From Bacteroidota bacterium (GTDB lineage: Bacteria; Bacteroidota; Bacteroidia; Flavobacteriales; Weeksellaceae): a stretch of 64,000 nt of DNA. The first letter of the stretch is position 1; the number at the start of each line of letters is the position of its first letter. Shown here piece by piece: positions 51,051-60,186 of the stretch. The stretch is from assembly GCA_018902795.1 (NCBI GenBank), contig JAHIQD010000021.1:82582-146581 (forward strand), given 5' to 3'. The translations under genes and the position numbers were made by a program. The notes below the pieces were generated by a model, which was given only the letters and a program-made list of their open reading frames with translations, had not been told where the DNA came from and ran no database searches.

Positions 51051-52301
51051 TTGAAATTCATCTACAACATATTTGTTAGTTTACTAATCTCCGCCCTGAA
51101 AGTCGGAGCCGTATTTAATTATAAATTAAAGAAAGGTTTGGCGGGAAGAAGGCAGAGCTGCGAAATTGTAAAATCTGTATTTTCTCCTGAAGACAAAGTG
51201 ATCTGGATGCATGCCGCAAGCCTTGGGGAGTACGAACAGGGGCTTCCGATTCTGGAGAAACTCAAAGAAAAGTTTCCGACCCATAAAATTTTAATCACTT
51301 TTTTTTCACCGTCAGGCTACGAAAATATTATTCACAAAAACCATATTGGAGACGCGGTCTGCTATCTGCCTTTCGACACCGAACGGTGGGTGAAAGAATT
51401 TACTTCCAACTTTAAAACTGACATCTTCATCACCGTAAAATACGAGTACTGGTATAATTTACTGGCAGATTTAAAAAGTAATGGTGCCAAAATTTTTGTG
51501 GTGTCTGCACTTTTTTATGAGACTCAGGTTTTCTTTAAAGCGTACGGAAGATGGTTTGTAGAGCAGCTTGCAAAAAATGTTGACTGGTTTTTTCACCAGA
51601 CCAAGCATTCCACGGCGCTGGCGAAAAGTATTGGCTTGCAGAATTCTTCAACAGCCGGAGATACGCGTTATGACAGGGTAAAACAGCTTCGGCAACGTGA
51701 TAATACTGTTGAATTTATTAAAGATTTTAAGCGTGATCATAAAACTGTTGTTTTCGGAAGCTCATGGGAATCTGAAGAACGGCTTGCGGAACTTATCGTT
51801 TTAAAGGACCGCAGTGTTAAATTAATTATTGCGCCTCACGACCTGAAAAGAGTAGAACATCTGAAAAAACTGTTCCCCGGTGCCGTACTATATTCCCAAA
51901 TATCCAGCGCGGAAATTCTCAGAAACTCCAATGCTCAAATTCTTATTATTGACTGTATCGGATTGCTTTCAAAACTTTATTCGTATGGCGATGTAGCCGT
52001 TGTAGGAGGTGGTTTTCATTCAAAAGGACTGCATAATATTCTGGAAGCGGCGACCTTTGGAATTCCTGTTCTCTATGGAGATCAGTATCAGAAAAATCCG
52101 GAAGCCGACGACTTAATAGCATGTCACGGAGGCAAATCTTTTGAAGACGAATTTTTCGCAGCTCCTTACATTTTAAATTTGCTGAATGATGGTGAACTGC
52201 TAAAGAAAATGAGCGAAAACGCAAGAAATTTCGTCGATTCCCAGCCGAACGCTTCAGAAATTATTTTGAGAAGGATATTGTCTTACCAAGTTACATTATA
52301 G
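51051..52301 (+). CDS. waaA: 3-deoxy-D-manno-octulosonic acid transferase
   Basis: Adds KDO to lipid A at the inner face of the inner membrane. The TTG at 51051 is the only start that keeps the N-terminal membrane segment (KFIYNIFVSLLISALKVG). Characteristic blocks are WMHAASLGEYEQGLPIL, LITFFSPSGYE, YLPFDTERWVKEF, FGSSWESEERLAEL and the C-terminal VVGGGFHSKGLHNILEAATFGIPVLYG, typical of GT30. At 416 residues it has normal length. It ends the O-methyltransferase to KDO transferase gene group. Confidence 0.94.
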   Translation: MKFIYNIFVSLLISALKVGAVFNYKLKKGLAGRRQSCEIVKSVFSPEDKVIWMHAASLGEYEQGLPILEKLKEKFPTHKILITFFSPSGYENIIHKNHIGDAVCYLPFDTERWVKEFTSNFKTDIFITVKYEYWYNLLADLKSNGAKIFVVSALFYETQVFFKAYGRWFVEQLAKNVDWFFHQTKHSTALAKSIGLQNSSTAGDTRYDRVKQLRQRDNTVEFIKDFKRDHKTVVFGSSWESEERLAELIVLKDRSVKLIIAPHDLKRVEHLKKLFPGAVLYSQISSAEILRNSNAQILIIDCIGLLSKLYSYGDVAVVGGGFHSKGLHNILEAATFGIPVLYGDQYQKNPEADDLIACHGGKSFEDEFFAAPYILNLLNDGELLKKMSENARNFVDSQPNASEIILRRILSYQVTL

Positions 52302-52350
52302 ACTTTTTCTGTTTCCAGAAATTAAAGCTTCTTATTTTTAATTAAAATTT

Positions 52351-52393
52351 TGTAACCTTTTTGTTTCAGGTTGACTCTATTGTAATAGAAGTC
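52351..52393 (+). promoter_or_regulatory. Possible ECF-type promoter and hairpin upstream of the DoxX-like/sigma genes
   Basis: TGTAACC (52351-52357) resembles ECF -35 elements. A near-perfect inverted repeat (52373-52393, GACTCTATT / AATAGAAGTC, one extra base) follows about 15 nt later. Either could control the small operon containing the sigma factor. Confidence 0.4.
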
Positions 52394-52420
52394 AGAATTT
52401 TTAACTAAAAATCATTCAAA

Positions 52421-52810
52421 ATGGAAGCAATTCATCAACACTCAAGTATTCATTCCGTGTACAACACGCTGAAATCCGTTTTCGTAATCGTTCCTATCGT
52501 TGCCGGTCTGGATAAATTCACAAACATCCTTACAGACTGGAGCCAGTATCTCAACTCAACCCTTCTCCACATGTTGCCGTTTTCCGCAGGTACATTTATG
52601 ATGATTGTGGGAGTAATCGAAATCGCTGCCGGCGTTCTGGTTTTTATAAAACCCAGAATCGGCGGTATGGTGGTAGCAGCATGGCTAACTTTAATTGCCG
52701 TAACTTTACTGATCGACTGGAAATTTGCAGACGTGGCCGTACGCGATTTGGTGATGGCGATTTCTGCTTTTTCCATGGCTAAACTTGCCGGAGATTACGA
52801 TCACAGATGA
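52421..52810 (+). CDS. Small DoxX-like membrane protein, 129 residues
   Basis: Four helices are predicted, about 20-37, 51-75, 78-95 and 106-122. Sequence pattern VIVPIVAGLDKFTNILTDW near the N-terminus followed by GTFMMIVGVIEIAAGVLV recalls DoxX-like membrane proteins. The gene overlaps the following sigma-factor gene by 4 bp (ATGA), so the two are translationally coupled and the protein may be its partner or target. Confidence 0.65.
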   Translation: MEAIHQHSSIHSVYNTLKSVFVIVPIVAGLDKFTNILTDWSQYLNSTLLHMLPFSAGTFMMIVGVIEIAAGVLVFIKPRIGGMVVAAWLTLIAVTLLIDWKFADVAVRDLVMAISAFSMAKLAGDYDHR

Positions 52811-53469
52811 TGGAAACCCAAGAAAAATACACCGACCGAGAGTTGGTCGATAGAATTCTTAATAACGAGACCGCCCTTTTTGAACTGGTGATCAGAAGGA
52901 ATAATGCATCGCTCTACCGGATTGGCATGATGTACCGCTTCAGCCATGAAGATACCCAGGATTTGATGCAGGAAACCTATATTGAAGCTTTTAAACATCT
53001 TCACCAGTTCGAAAACCGGTCTTCTTTCCGAACATGGATTTCTAAAATCATGCTTAACCTTTGTTACCGCAAAACCCAGACATGGAGGTCGAAACATGTG
53101 GAAGCGATGACGGAAAAAACCCCAGTTTCAGACATTGAAACCAACGAAACATCAGATATTGTGATGAATAAAGAACTGAATTCGGTTATCGAAAAAAGCC
53201 TGCTCAATATTCCTGAAAAGTACAGAATTGCTTTCGCCCTGAGAGAAATCAACGGACTGAGTGTTGTGGAGACCGCCAATATTCTTGAGGTAAGTGAAGG
53301 CAATGTGAAAGTTCGCGTGAACCGGGCAAAAACTTATCTTCGGAATGAGATTGAAAAATTTTATAATAAGGAAGAAATTTTCGAATTTAATCTTATTTAC
53401 TGCGATGCAATGGTAGACCGGGTCATGCAGAAGATTTCAATGGTGGGCAGAGTACAGCCACAAAAATAA
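52807..53469 (+). CDS. ECF-type RNA polymerase sigma factor
   Basis: 220 residues. Sigma region 2 is seen in MMYRFSHEDTQDLMQETYIEAF and FRTWISKIMLNLCYRK; region 4 in IPEKYRIAFALREINGL followed by the HTH SVVETANILEVSEGNVKVRVNRAKTYL. The start ATG overlaps the previous gene's stop. No anti-sigma gene follows, since the next gene is convergent; the upstream membrane protein may play that part, but this is only context. The C-terminal 25 residues extend beyond region 4. Confidence 0.93.
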   Translation: MMETQEKYTDRELVDRILNNETALFELVIRRNNASLYRIGMMYRFSHEDTQDLMQETYIEAFKHLHQFENRSSFRTWISKIMLNLCYRKTQTWRSKHVEAMTEKTPVSDIETNETSDIVMNKELNSVIEKSLLNIPEKYRIAFALREINGLSVVETANILEVSEGNVKVRVNRAKTYLRNEIEKFYNKEEIFEFNLIYCDAMVDRVMQKISMVGRVQPQK

Positions 53470-53479
53470 CGGTCTGAAT

Positions 53480-54106
53480 TTACCGAAGAAATCCCTGGCT
53501 TTTGATGTCTTTAATAATCAGATCCAAATGATCAGGAATGTGTTCACATTTCAGCCAGTTGAAATCAAAACTGTTATTAATGCAGAGTTTTTCAAGATAG
53601 ATGTTTTCGTGGATCTGAAAATCAATGGCCTGCAGCAAATCATCAAATTCCATCCAATAATCTTCATCTATCTTTTTTACGGTCAGTAAAGCTTTCACAA
53701 TTTTATTGATGAGATAAATATAAAGCTTGTAAACATTGTCGAATCTCTGTTGATTAAGTTTATCGTTGCTTTCTAATATTTTATTCACCAAAAATAAATG
53801 CAGAGAAATTTCCCCGAATTTATCAGTCGTAATTTTGATGTGCTCCGTTAGTTCGGCACTTATTTTCCGGATGAGTACCAAGTAATATTTTGGATTTCCG
53901 ATGTATCTGGAAGCTGAAAGAACTTTTTCTTCTATATTTTCTTCCATCTGATTTCTTTTCTGATCGGTCGTTTCAGGATCAATCAGTTCGAAATACAGTT
54001 TTTTCGACAGCAGTTTATCTTTTTTCAGTAATCTGAAAATCAACCGGTCTTTTTCAATAGCCGAAAACTCGCTTAGAGCCTGCTTGAATTCTTTAGAATA
54101 TTCCAT
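53480..54106 (-). CDS. Hypothetical protein, 208 residues
   Basis: Helical soluble protein without recognised domain. The N-terminus (EYSKEFKQALSEFSAIEKDRLIFRLLKKDKLLSKKLYFELIDPE) is basic, and the remainder alternates hydrophobic helices (VYKLYIYLINKIVKALLTVKK). No signal peptide is present. Its start codon overlaps the stop of the glycosyltransferase gene, so the two are likely coupled and may be functionally linked. Confidence 0.7.
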   Translation of the reverse strand: MEYSKEFKQALSEFSAIEKDRLIFRLLKKDKLLSKKLYFELIDPETTDQKRNQMEENIEEKVLSASRYIGNPKYYLVLIRKISAELTEHIKITTDKFGEISLHLFLVNKILESNDKLNQQRFDNVYKLYIYLINKIVKALLTVKKIDEDYWMEFDDLLQAIDFQIHENIYLEKLCINNSFDFNWLKCEHIPDHLDLIIKDIKSQGFLR

Positions 54107-54858
54107 CAGTTAAACAATTTTGAATATTTTATAAAACCGTTCAGCGCCCAGTTGGCGGTATAATACGCCGATTTCAAAGTAGAAAATTTCATATAATCTT
54201 TATAAACAAGATATTGGTCTTTCATGATATTGGTTTTCCTGCGGGAAATGCTTGCAGCGTGCATTCTGTATTTTGCCATGGTTTTTGGCAGTGGTTTTCC
54301 GACGGGGATTTTCTTCAGTAAATTCAGCCACATTATGTGATCTTCGCGTTTGCTGTTTTCAGGAAAAAATTCTTTTCCAACTCTTGACGAATCATACATG
54401 GAGCTCAAAAGCGAAAGTCTGCAGGTTTTGAGCAGATTGTTAAAAGTAACTTCCTTGTCCGCTTTGAAATCTTCAATTTTTGGTTGTAAATTTTCGTCAC
54501 AGCGCGCATAATTGGAGTAAGCAAGTTCTGCATTTTCTTTTTTCATGAACGAAACCATTTCTTCTAAAAAATTCGGTTCCCAGAAATCATCGGCATCCAG
54601 AAAGGTAATAAATCTTCCGGTTGCGTTTTCCAGAGATAAATTTCGGGCATGTCCCGCGCCGCCATTTTTTTCTGCTACTATTAATTTAATTCTGCTGTCA
54701 TTGAGTTTCTGAATCATTTCTACCGAGTCATCAGAAGAGCTGTCATCGGTAATCATCCATTCCCAGTCAAAAAATGTCTGGCTAAAGACAGAATCGATCG
54801 TCTGTTCCAAGAATTTTGATGAATTAAATACGGGAGTAATGATAGAAACTTCAGGCAT
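54106..54858 (-). CDS. Glycosyltransferase family 2
   Basis: 250 residues. GT-A fold signs: VSIITPVFNSSKFLEQTIDSV at the N-terminus, DDSSSDDSVEMI, then the DxD metal site in TFLDADDFWEP, and a C-terminal helical part with KREDHIMWLNLLKK. Donor and acceptor are unknown; a cell-surface polysaccharide is the usual target. The gene is divergent from leuS and overlaps the next gene on its strand by one base. Confidence 0.9.
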   Translation of the reverse strand: MPEVSIITPVFNSSKFLEQTIDSVFSQTFFDWEWMITDDSSSDDSVEMIQKLNDSRIKLIVAEKNGGAGHARNLSLENATGRFITFLDADDFWEPNFLEEMVSFMKKENAELAYSNYARCDENLQPKIEDFKADKEVTFNNLLKTCRLSLLSSMYDSSRVGKEFFPENSKREDHIMWLNLLKKIPVGKPLPKTMAKYRMHAASISRRKTNIMKDQYLVYKDYMKFSTLKSAYYTANWALNGFIKYSKLFN

Positions 54859-54882
54859 CGGCTTTTTTAACTATAGTTTTTA

Positions 54883-54890
54883 CAAATTTA
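54883..54890 (-). promoter_or_regulatory. Glycosyltransferase promoter -7 element
   Basis: TAAATTTG on the minus strand, exact, 24 nt before the start codon. Confidence 0.6.
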
Positions 54891-54900
54891 CAATTATTAG

Positions 54901-54935
54901 TTTGATTTAAAATTCATTGTAAAACCTTAAATTTG
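54901..54935 (+). promoter_or_regulatory. leuS promoter
   Basis: TTTG (54901-54904), 23 nt, TAAATTTG (54928-54935, exact), 21 nt before the leuS start. Confidence 0.6.
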
Positions 54936-54956
54936 TGACTTATTTAAAAATAGAAC

Positions 54957-57770
54957 ATGTTTTACGACCATCAATCGATCGAAAAGAAGTGGCAGAAATT
55001 CTGGGAAGAAAATCAAACCTACAAAACCGAAAATAACACCGACAAACCGAAATTTTATGTTTTGGATATGTTTCCGTACCCTTCCGGAGCGGGTTTACAT
55101 GTAGGTCATCCGCTGGGTTACATCGCTTCTGATATTTATGCAAGATATAAAAGACATCAGGGTTTTAATGTTTTGCATCCCGTTGGTTACGACTCTTTCG
55201 GACTACCAGCTGAACAATATGCAATACAAACCGGAACGCATCCGGCAATTACCACCGAACAGAATATCACAAGATATGAAGAGCAACTAAGAAAAATTGG
55301 TTTCTCTTTCGACTGGAGCCGTGAAGTGAGAACTTCCGATGCTTCTTATTATCAATGGACACAATGGATTTTTATTCAGCTGTTTAATTCCTGGTATAAT
55401 AAATCGACGGACAAGGCAGAATCGATTGAAACTTTAATTAAATATTTCGAAGAAAATGGTTCAGCTAATTTATCGGCGGTACAGAATGATGAATTGAATT
55501 TCACTGCCGACGAATGGAAAAACGCTTCTGAACTTGATCAACAGGATATTTTACTGAATTACCGTTTGGCTTACAGAGCCGAAACTACGGTTAACTGGTG
55601 TCCGGGCTTAGGAACCGTTTTAGCCAATGATGAGGTGAAAGACGGAAAATCTGAACGCGGTGGGTTCCCGGTTTTTCAGAAAAAGATGATGCAGTGGAGC
55701 ATGAGAATTACCGCTTATTCTGAAAGATTATTACAAGGTTTGAAAAAACTGGACTGGCCACAACCGCTGAAAGATTCCCAGGAATATTGGATCGGAAAAT
55801 CTCAGGGGGCTCAGGTAACGTTTGACGTTGCTAATTCTGAAGAGAAAATTTCAGTTTTCACCACGCGACCTGATACCATTTTCGGAGCAACTTTTATGGT
55901 TCTCGCTCCGGAAAATCCTTTGGTTGAAAAATTTACAACTGAAGAACAGAAAGCAGAAATTGATCAGTACATTGAAGATACTTCCAAAAAAACGGAAAGA
56001 GACCGGATGACTGACGTGAAAAACGTTTCGGGTGCTTTCACCGGAAGTTATGCGGTGAATCCTTTCAATGATGAAAAAATGCCTGTTTATATTTCGGATT
56101 ATGTGTTGATGGGTTACGGAACAGGTGCTGTGATGGCGGTTCCGGCACACGATGAGCGTGATCACCGTTTTGCAAAAAAATTCGGATTGAATATCGTAAA
56201 GGTGGTAGAAACCGATGAAGATATTCAGGAAAAATCTTTCGATTCCAAAGACAGTGTCTGCGTAAATTCAGATTTCCTGAACGGAATGAAATACGATGAA
56301 GCCAAAGCAAGAATTATCGAAGAGGTTGTAAATCGCGGAATTGGTCACGGAACTACAAATTATAAACAGCGTGACGCTATTTTTTCACGCCAAAGATATT
56401 GGGGCGAACCGGTTCCGGTATATTACAAAGACGGAATGCCTTATTCGCTTCCTGTTTCTGCGCTTCCTTTGGAACTGCCGGAAGTGGAAAAATATTTACC
56501 AACTGAGGACGGCGATCCGCCTTTAGGAAACGCGAAAAATTTTGCGTGGGACGAGCTTAATGGAAAGGTAGTGGCTACTGAATTAATTGACGAGAAAACT
56601 GTTTTCCCTTTGGAATTGTCGACAATGCCTGGTTGGGCCGGAAGTTCATGGTATTTTCTTAGATATATGGATCCGAAAAACCAGGAAGTTTTTGCAGATA
56701 AAAATCTTTCAGATTATTGGGGACAGGTCGATTTGTATATTGGAGGAAGCGAGCACGCGACCGGACATTTGCTGTATTCCCGTTTCTGGAATATGTTTTT
56801 GAAGGATCGTGGTTATATCAATCAGGAAGAACCTTTCCAAAAACTGATCAATCAGGGAATGATTTTGGGGATGAGTGCATTTGTTTATAGAATTGACGGA
56901 ACCAATCAGTTTGTTTCTAAAAATTTAATTGAAAAATATACGACTCAGAAAATCCACGTGGATGTTTCTTTATTAAAAGGAACTTCTGATGAGTTGGATA
57001 CTGAAAAATTCAAATCTTGGAGAGCTGAGTATGCGGATGCCGAATTTCTTCTGGAAGACGGAAAATACATTACCGAAAGGGAAGTGGAGAAAATGTCCAA
57101 GTCCAAATACAACGTTGTCAATCCCGATGATATCTGTGAAGAATACGGCGCAGACTGTCTGAGGCTGTATGAAATGTTCTTAGGGCCTTTGGAACAGTCG
57201 AAACCGTGGAATACCCAAGGATTGAGCGGAGTTTACGGTTTTCTGAAGAAATGCTATAACCTTTATTATAATGGAGATGATTTCGAAGTTTCGGAAGAAG
57301 AGCCAACGAAAGAGGAATATAAAATTCTTCACACCTTAATCAAGAAGGTGGTTTCAGACATTGATCAGTTCTCTTTCAATACTTCTGTTTCTTCATTTAT
57401 GATTGCGGTGAACGAGTTTCAGAAACTGAAAACCAATAAAAGAAAAATTCTGGAATCGCTTGCTATTGTGGTATCTCCTTATGCGCCACACCTTTCAGAA
57501 GAGCTGTGGGAAAAGTTAGGACACCATACTTCTGTGGAGTTTGAAAAATTCCCTGCTTTTGAAGAAAAATATTTAGTGGAGGACGAAATTGAATATCCGG
57601 TAAGCTTTAATGGGAAGATGAGGTTTAAGATGGCACTTGCCGCTGATCTGACCGCTCAGCAAATCGAGGAAATCGCAATGAAAGATGTACGCGTATTACA
57701 ACAACTGGCAGGAAATAATCCTAAAAAAGTTATTATAGTCCCAAAAAAAATAATTAATATTGTAGTCTGA
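54957..57770 (+). CDS. leuS: Leucyl-tRNA synthetase
   Basis: Charges tRNA-Leu. 937 residues with the class I signatures: HVGHPLGY (HIGH-like) near residue 48, the editing (CP1) domain with TTRPDTIFGATFMVLAPE and the specific YGTGAVMAVPAHDERD stretch, then WAGSSWYFLRYMDP and the KMSKS loop near residue 712. The length is typical of Bacteroidetes enzymes, with an insertion around residues 155-200. Monocistronic. Confidence 0.97.
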   Translation: MFYDHQSIEKKWQKFWEENQTYKTENNTDKPKFYVLDMFPYPSGAGLHVGHPLGYIASDIYARYKRHQGFNVLHPVGYDSFGLPAEQYAIQTGTHPAITTEQNITRYEEQLRKIGFSFDWSREVRTSDASYYQWTQWIFIQLFNSWYNKSTDKAESIETLIKYFEENGSANLSAVQNDELNFTADEWKNASELDQQDILLNYRLAYRAETTVNWCPGLGTVLANDEVKDGKSERGGFPVFQKKMMQWSMRITAYSERLLQGLKKLDWPQPLKDSQEYWIGKSQGAQVTFDVANSEEKISVFTTRPDTIFGATFMVLAPENPLVEKFTTEEQKAEIDQYIEDTSKKTERDRMTDVKNVSGAFTGSYAVNPFNDEKMPVYISDYVLMGYGTGAVMAVPAHDERDHRFAKKFGLNIVKVVETDEDIQEKSFDSKDSVCVNSDFLNGMKYDEAKARIIEEVVNRGIGHGTTNYKQRDAIFSRQRYWGEPVPVYYKDGMPYSLPVSALPLELPEVEKYLPTEDGDPPLGNAKNFAWDELNGKVVATELIDEKTVFPLELSTMPGWAGSSWYFLRYMDPKNQEVFADKNLSDYWGQVDLYIGGSEHATGHLLYSRFWNMFLKDRGYINQEEPFQKLINQGMILGMSAFVYRIDGTNQFVSKNLIEKYTTQKIHVDVSLLKGTSDELDTEKFKSWRAEYADAEFLLEDGKYITEREVEKMSKSKYNVVNPDDICEEYGADCLRLYEMFLGPLEQSKPWNTQGLSGVYGFLKKCYNLYYNGDDFEVSEEEPTKEEYKILHTLIKKVVSDIDQFSFNTSVSSFMIAVNEFQKLKTNKRKILESLAIVVSPYAPHLSEELWEKLGHHTSVEFEKFPAFEEKYLVEDEIEYPVSFNGKMRFKMALAADLTAQQIEEIAMKDVRVLQQLAGNNPKKVIIVPKKIINIVV

Positions 57771-58027
57771 ATTGTATATCAGAAAAAGGGATTTATAAAA
57801 CAATCGTAAAAAAAAGCATGTAATTTTTGTTAATTTTTAAAGGTATTTTTGAAATTGAAAATTATAACCAAAATTCAACACATAAATTACAGATAATGCA
57901 ATGTTAATGAATGTTAACATGAGGAAAAAATATTTATAATGCCTTAAAATTCTTGCATTATTAAATAATTTGACTTTATTTTACACTCGAAAAATTTAAA
58001 AAAATAACAATTATAATTTAGTTTAGT
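57771..58027. other. Intergenic region upstream of the TonB operon
   Basis: Contains a TATTTTTG (57844-57851, exact -7 match, without clear -33), the susC-type dyad at 57902-57919, and an AT-rich leader before exbB. No terminator for leuS is evident. Confidence 0.55.
57902..57919. promoter_or_regulatory. TGTTAA-N6-TTAACA dyad upstream of exbB
   Basis: TGTTAA (57902-57907), TGAATG, TTAACA (57914-57919), the same arms and spacing as in the susC-1 and susC-3 promoters. It lies 108 nt before the exbB start; the position relative to the transcription start is not clear. Confidence 0.6.
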
Positions 58028-58894
58028 ATGGAAATGAATGTTTCAAACAACGAGGAGCAAGTAGTTGCTAAAAAGTTAGGGGGATTAAATCCTGCGTTAA
58101 TAATTCCTATTCTTATCGTATTAGGGATTTGTATTTATTTATTTGTTTTGGGTAATCCAGGAAACTTTAAAGCGGATCCAAGGCTTAATGGTCTTTCTTC
58201 AGTAAGTTTTTCAGATTTAGAAGCGAAAGAACTTCATCCAAGCGGATTCATGGGAGTTATCTATATGGGAGGGGTTATCGTTCCTATTCTAATTTCTTTC
58301 ATGATTATCGTAATTGTCTTTTCAATTGAGCGTGCACTCGTTCTAAGAAAAGCTGCAGGTAAAGGAAATGTTGATAATTTCGTATTAAATGTAAGAAGAT
58401 TACTTAACCAGAATAAAGTAGATGAAGCTCTTGAAGAGTGCGACAGACAAGAAGGTTCAGTAGGAAATGTAGTAAAAGAAGGTTTAACGACCTATAAAGC
58501 TTTGGCTCATGACACTACAATGAACAAAGAGCAGAAAATGGTTGCATTGAACAAATCAATCGAAGAAGCTACAACTCTTGAAATGCCAATGTTGGAGAAA
58601 AACATGATGATTCTTTCAACTTTAGGTACAGTGGCTACGTTAGTTGCGCTATTAGGAACGGTAATCGGGATGATTAAAGCATTTAGTGCATTAGGTTCAG
58701 GTGGAGGTACACCAGATTCAGCTGCTTTATCAATCGGTATTTCTGAAGCACTTGTAAATACAGCTTTAGGTATTGGTACTTCTGCAGTAGCGATTATCCT
58801 TTATAACTATTTTACTTCTAAAATCGACGGACTTACTTTCAAAATTGACGAAATTGCAATGTCAATTCAGCAGTCTTTCGCAGAATTTCACTAA
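58028..58894 (+). CDS. exbB: MotA/TolQ/ExbB-family proton channel
   Basis: Inner-membrane stator subunit that uses the proton gradient to energise TonB. 288 residues. An N-terminal helix (about 20-42) is added as in Bacteroidetes versions, then helices at about 75-100, 195-215 and 235-260. The cytoplasmic loop and the ALLGTVIGMIKAFSALGSGGG / ISEALVNTALGIGTSAVAI pair are the ExbB/TolQ signature. First gene of exbB-exbD-exbD-tonB; gap to the next gene is 83 nt. Confidence 0.93.
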   Translation: MEMNVSNNEEQVVAKKLGGLNPALIIPILIVLGICIYLFVLGNPGNFKADPRLNGLSSVSFSDLEAKELHPSGFMGVIYMGGVIVPILISFMIIVIVFSIERALVLRKAAGKGNVDNFVLNVRRLLNQNKVDEALEECDRQEGSVGNVVKEGLTTYKALAHDTTMNKEQKMVALNKSIEEATTLEMPMLEKNMMILSTLGTVATLVALLGTVIGMIKAFSALGSGGGTPDSAALSIGISEALVNTALGIGTSAVAIILYNYFTSKIDGLTFKIDEIAMSIQQSFAEFH

Positions 58895-58977
58895 GAAATT
58901 TTGTATTGATTTTGTAAGACTGAGTTTTTAGAAATGACGTCTTAAAATGTGAAGTTTAATAAAAAAATAAAAATATA

Positions 58978-59580
58978 ATGGCGAGAGTCAAACCAAAAAG
59001 ACATAATATTAGGGTAGATATGACGGCGATGACCGATGTATCCTTCCTACTCCTTACGTTCTTTATCCTTACGGCTCAGTTTGCAAAACCTGATGTTGAG
59101 ACGATAACAACGCCATCTTCTATATCTGAGAAACTTCTTCCGGATGCGAGTTTAATGACTGTGCTGAGTACAACTGACGGCAAATTCTATTTTACTCCCG
59201 TTGAAAACGGAACCGAAAGAATGCAACTGTTAGATAAGATGGGAGAGAAATATGGTCTGAAATTTACTGACAAAGAAAAAGTGGCTTTCACTAATGTACA
59301 GTCAGTAGGTGTTCCGATGAACCAGCTGAAAGGGTATTTAGATCTTTCGGATGAAGACCGTAAGGCTTACAAAAGCCCTACCGGAGTTCCGATGGACAGT
59401 ACCAACAAACAGTTAATCGATTGGGTTCAGCAGAGTTTAAATGTTAACCCGGACTATAAATTGGCGATTAAAGGTGATGTGCAAACCAAATATCCGAAAG
59501 TGAAAGCTTTATTTGAAGGATTGAGAGATATTGATTTCTTGAAATTCTGGTTAATAACAAGTCAGGAAGTGGCACAATAA
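58978..59580 (+). CDS. exbD: ExbD/TolR-family protein (first paralogue)
   Basis: Single N-terminal membrane helix with the essential aspartate in MTAMTDVSFLLLTFFILTAQF (Asp about 19), then a periplasmic domain of about 150 residues that includes a segment rich in Thr/Ser/Lys and ends KFWLITSQEVAQ. 200 residues, longer than classic ExbD (about 140). Forms part of the energising complex with the preceding ExbB; followed by a second exbD after 7 nt. Confidence 0.9.
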   Translation: MARVKPKRHNIRVDMTAMTDVSFLLLTFFILTAQFAKPDVETITTPSSISEKLLPDASLMTVLSTTDGKFYFTPVENGTERMQLLDKMGEKYGLKFTDKEKVAFTNVQSVGVPMNQLKGYLDLSDEDRKAYKSPTGVPMDSTNKQLIDWVQQSLNVNPDYKLAIKGDVQTKYPKVKALFEGLRDIDFLKFWLITSQEVAQ

Positions 59581-59587
59581 TTAAAAA

Positions 59588-60157
59588 ATGGCAGAAGTAC
59601 AAGTAAAAGACAACAGCGGGAAAGGCGGAAAGGTACGCTCGAAAAAGCAGGCACCACACGTAGATTTAACCCCAATGGTGGATTTGGCGTTCCTTTTGAT
59701 TACATTCTTTATGTTGGTTACGACTTTCAATAAACCGAATGTGATGGATTTAGGACTTCCGGCGAAACCGAAACCGGATGCACCAAAACCAAAACCTACA
59801 GAGATTGATTTATCGAACTCAATTTCAATAATCATAGGAAAAGACAATAGAATTTTCTATCATCAGTTAGATGCAGCAAGTCTTAATGACCAGACGCTTC
59901 AAGAAACTACGTTTGATAGAAATGGGATTACTAAAGTAATAGAGCAGGCAAAGGCCAGAGCTAAAGATCAAAGTAAATTTACTGTGATTATAAAGCCGAC
60001 GGATGATGCAGTATATAAAAATTTCGTAGATATTCTAGACGAAATGGCAATTACAAAGAATGAAATATACGGTATTACCGATATTAAGCCTTGGGAAACT
60101 GCTGTTTATGAAAGAAAAGTGGGTGCTACTACTGCGCCTGCGGCTCCGACAAAATAG
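59588..60157 (+). CDS. exbD: ExbD/TolR-family protein (second paralogue)
   Basis: 189 residues with a basic start, then one membrane helix with the conserved Asp in VDLTPMVDLAFLLITFFML (Asp about 35) and a periplasmic domain (FTVIIKPTDDAVYKNFVDILDEM). The sequence between the helix and the domain is Pro/Lys-rich (AKPKPDAPKPKPTE). The two ExbD paralogues probably form a mixed complex with ExbB. The tonB gene starts 29 nt downstream. Confidence 0.9.
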   Translation: MAEVQVKDNSGKGGKVRSKKQAPHVDLTPMVDLAFLLITFFMLVTTFNKPNVMDLGLPAKPKPDAPKPKPTEIDLSNSISIIIGKDNRIFYHQLDAASLNDQTLQETTFDRNGITKVIEQAKARAKDQSKFTVIIKPTDDAVYKNFVDILDEMAITKNEIYGITDIKPWETAVYERKVGATTAPAAPTK

Positions 60158-60186
60158 AATGAAAATTTAACAGTAAAGAAAGAATA

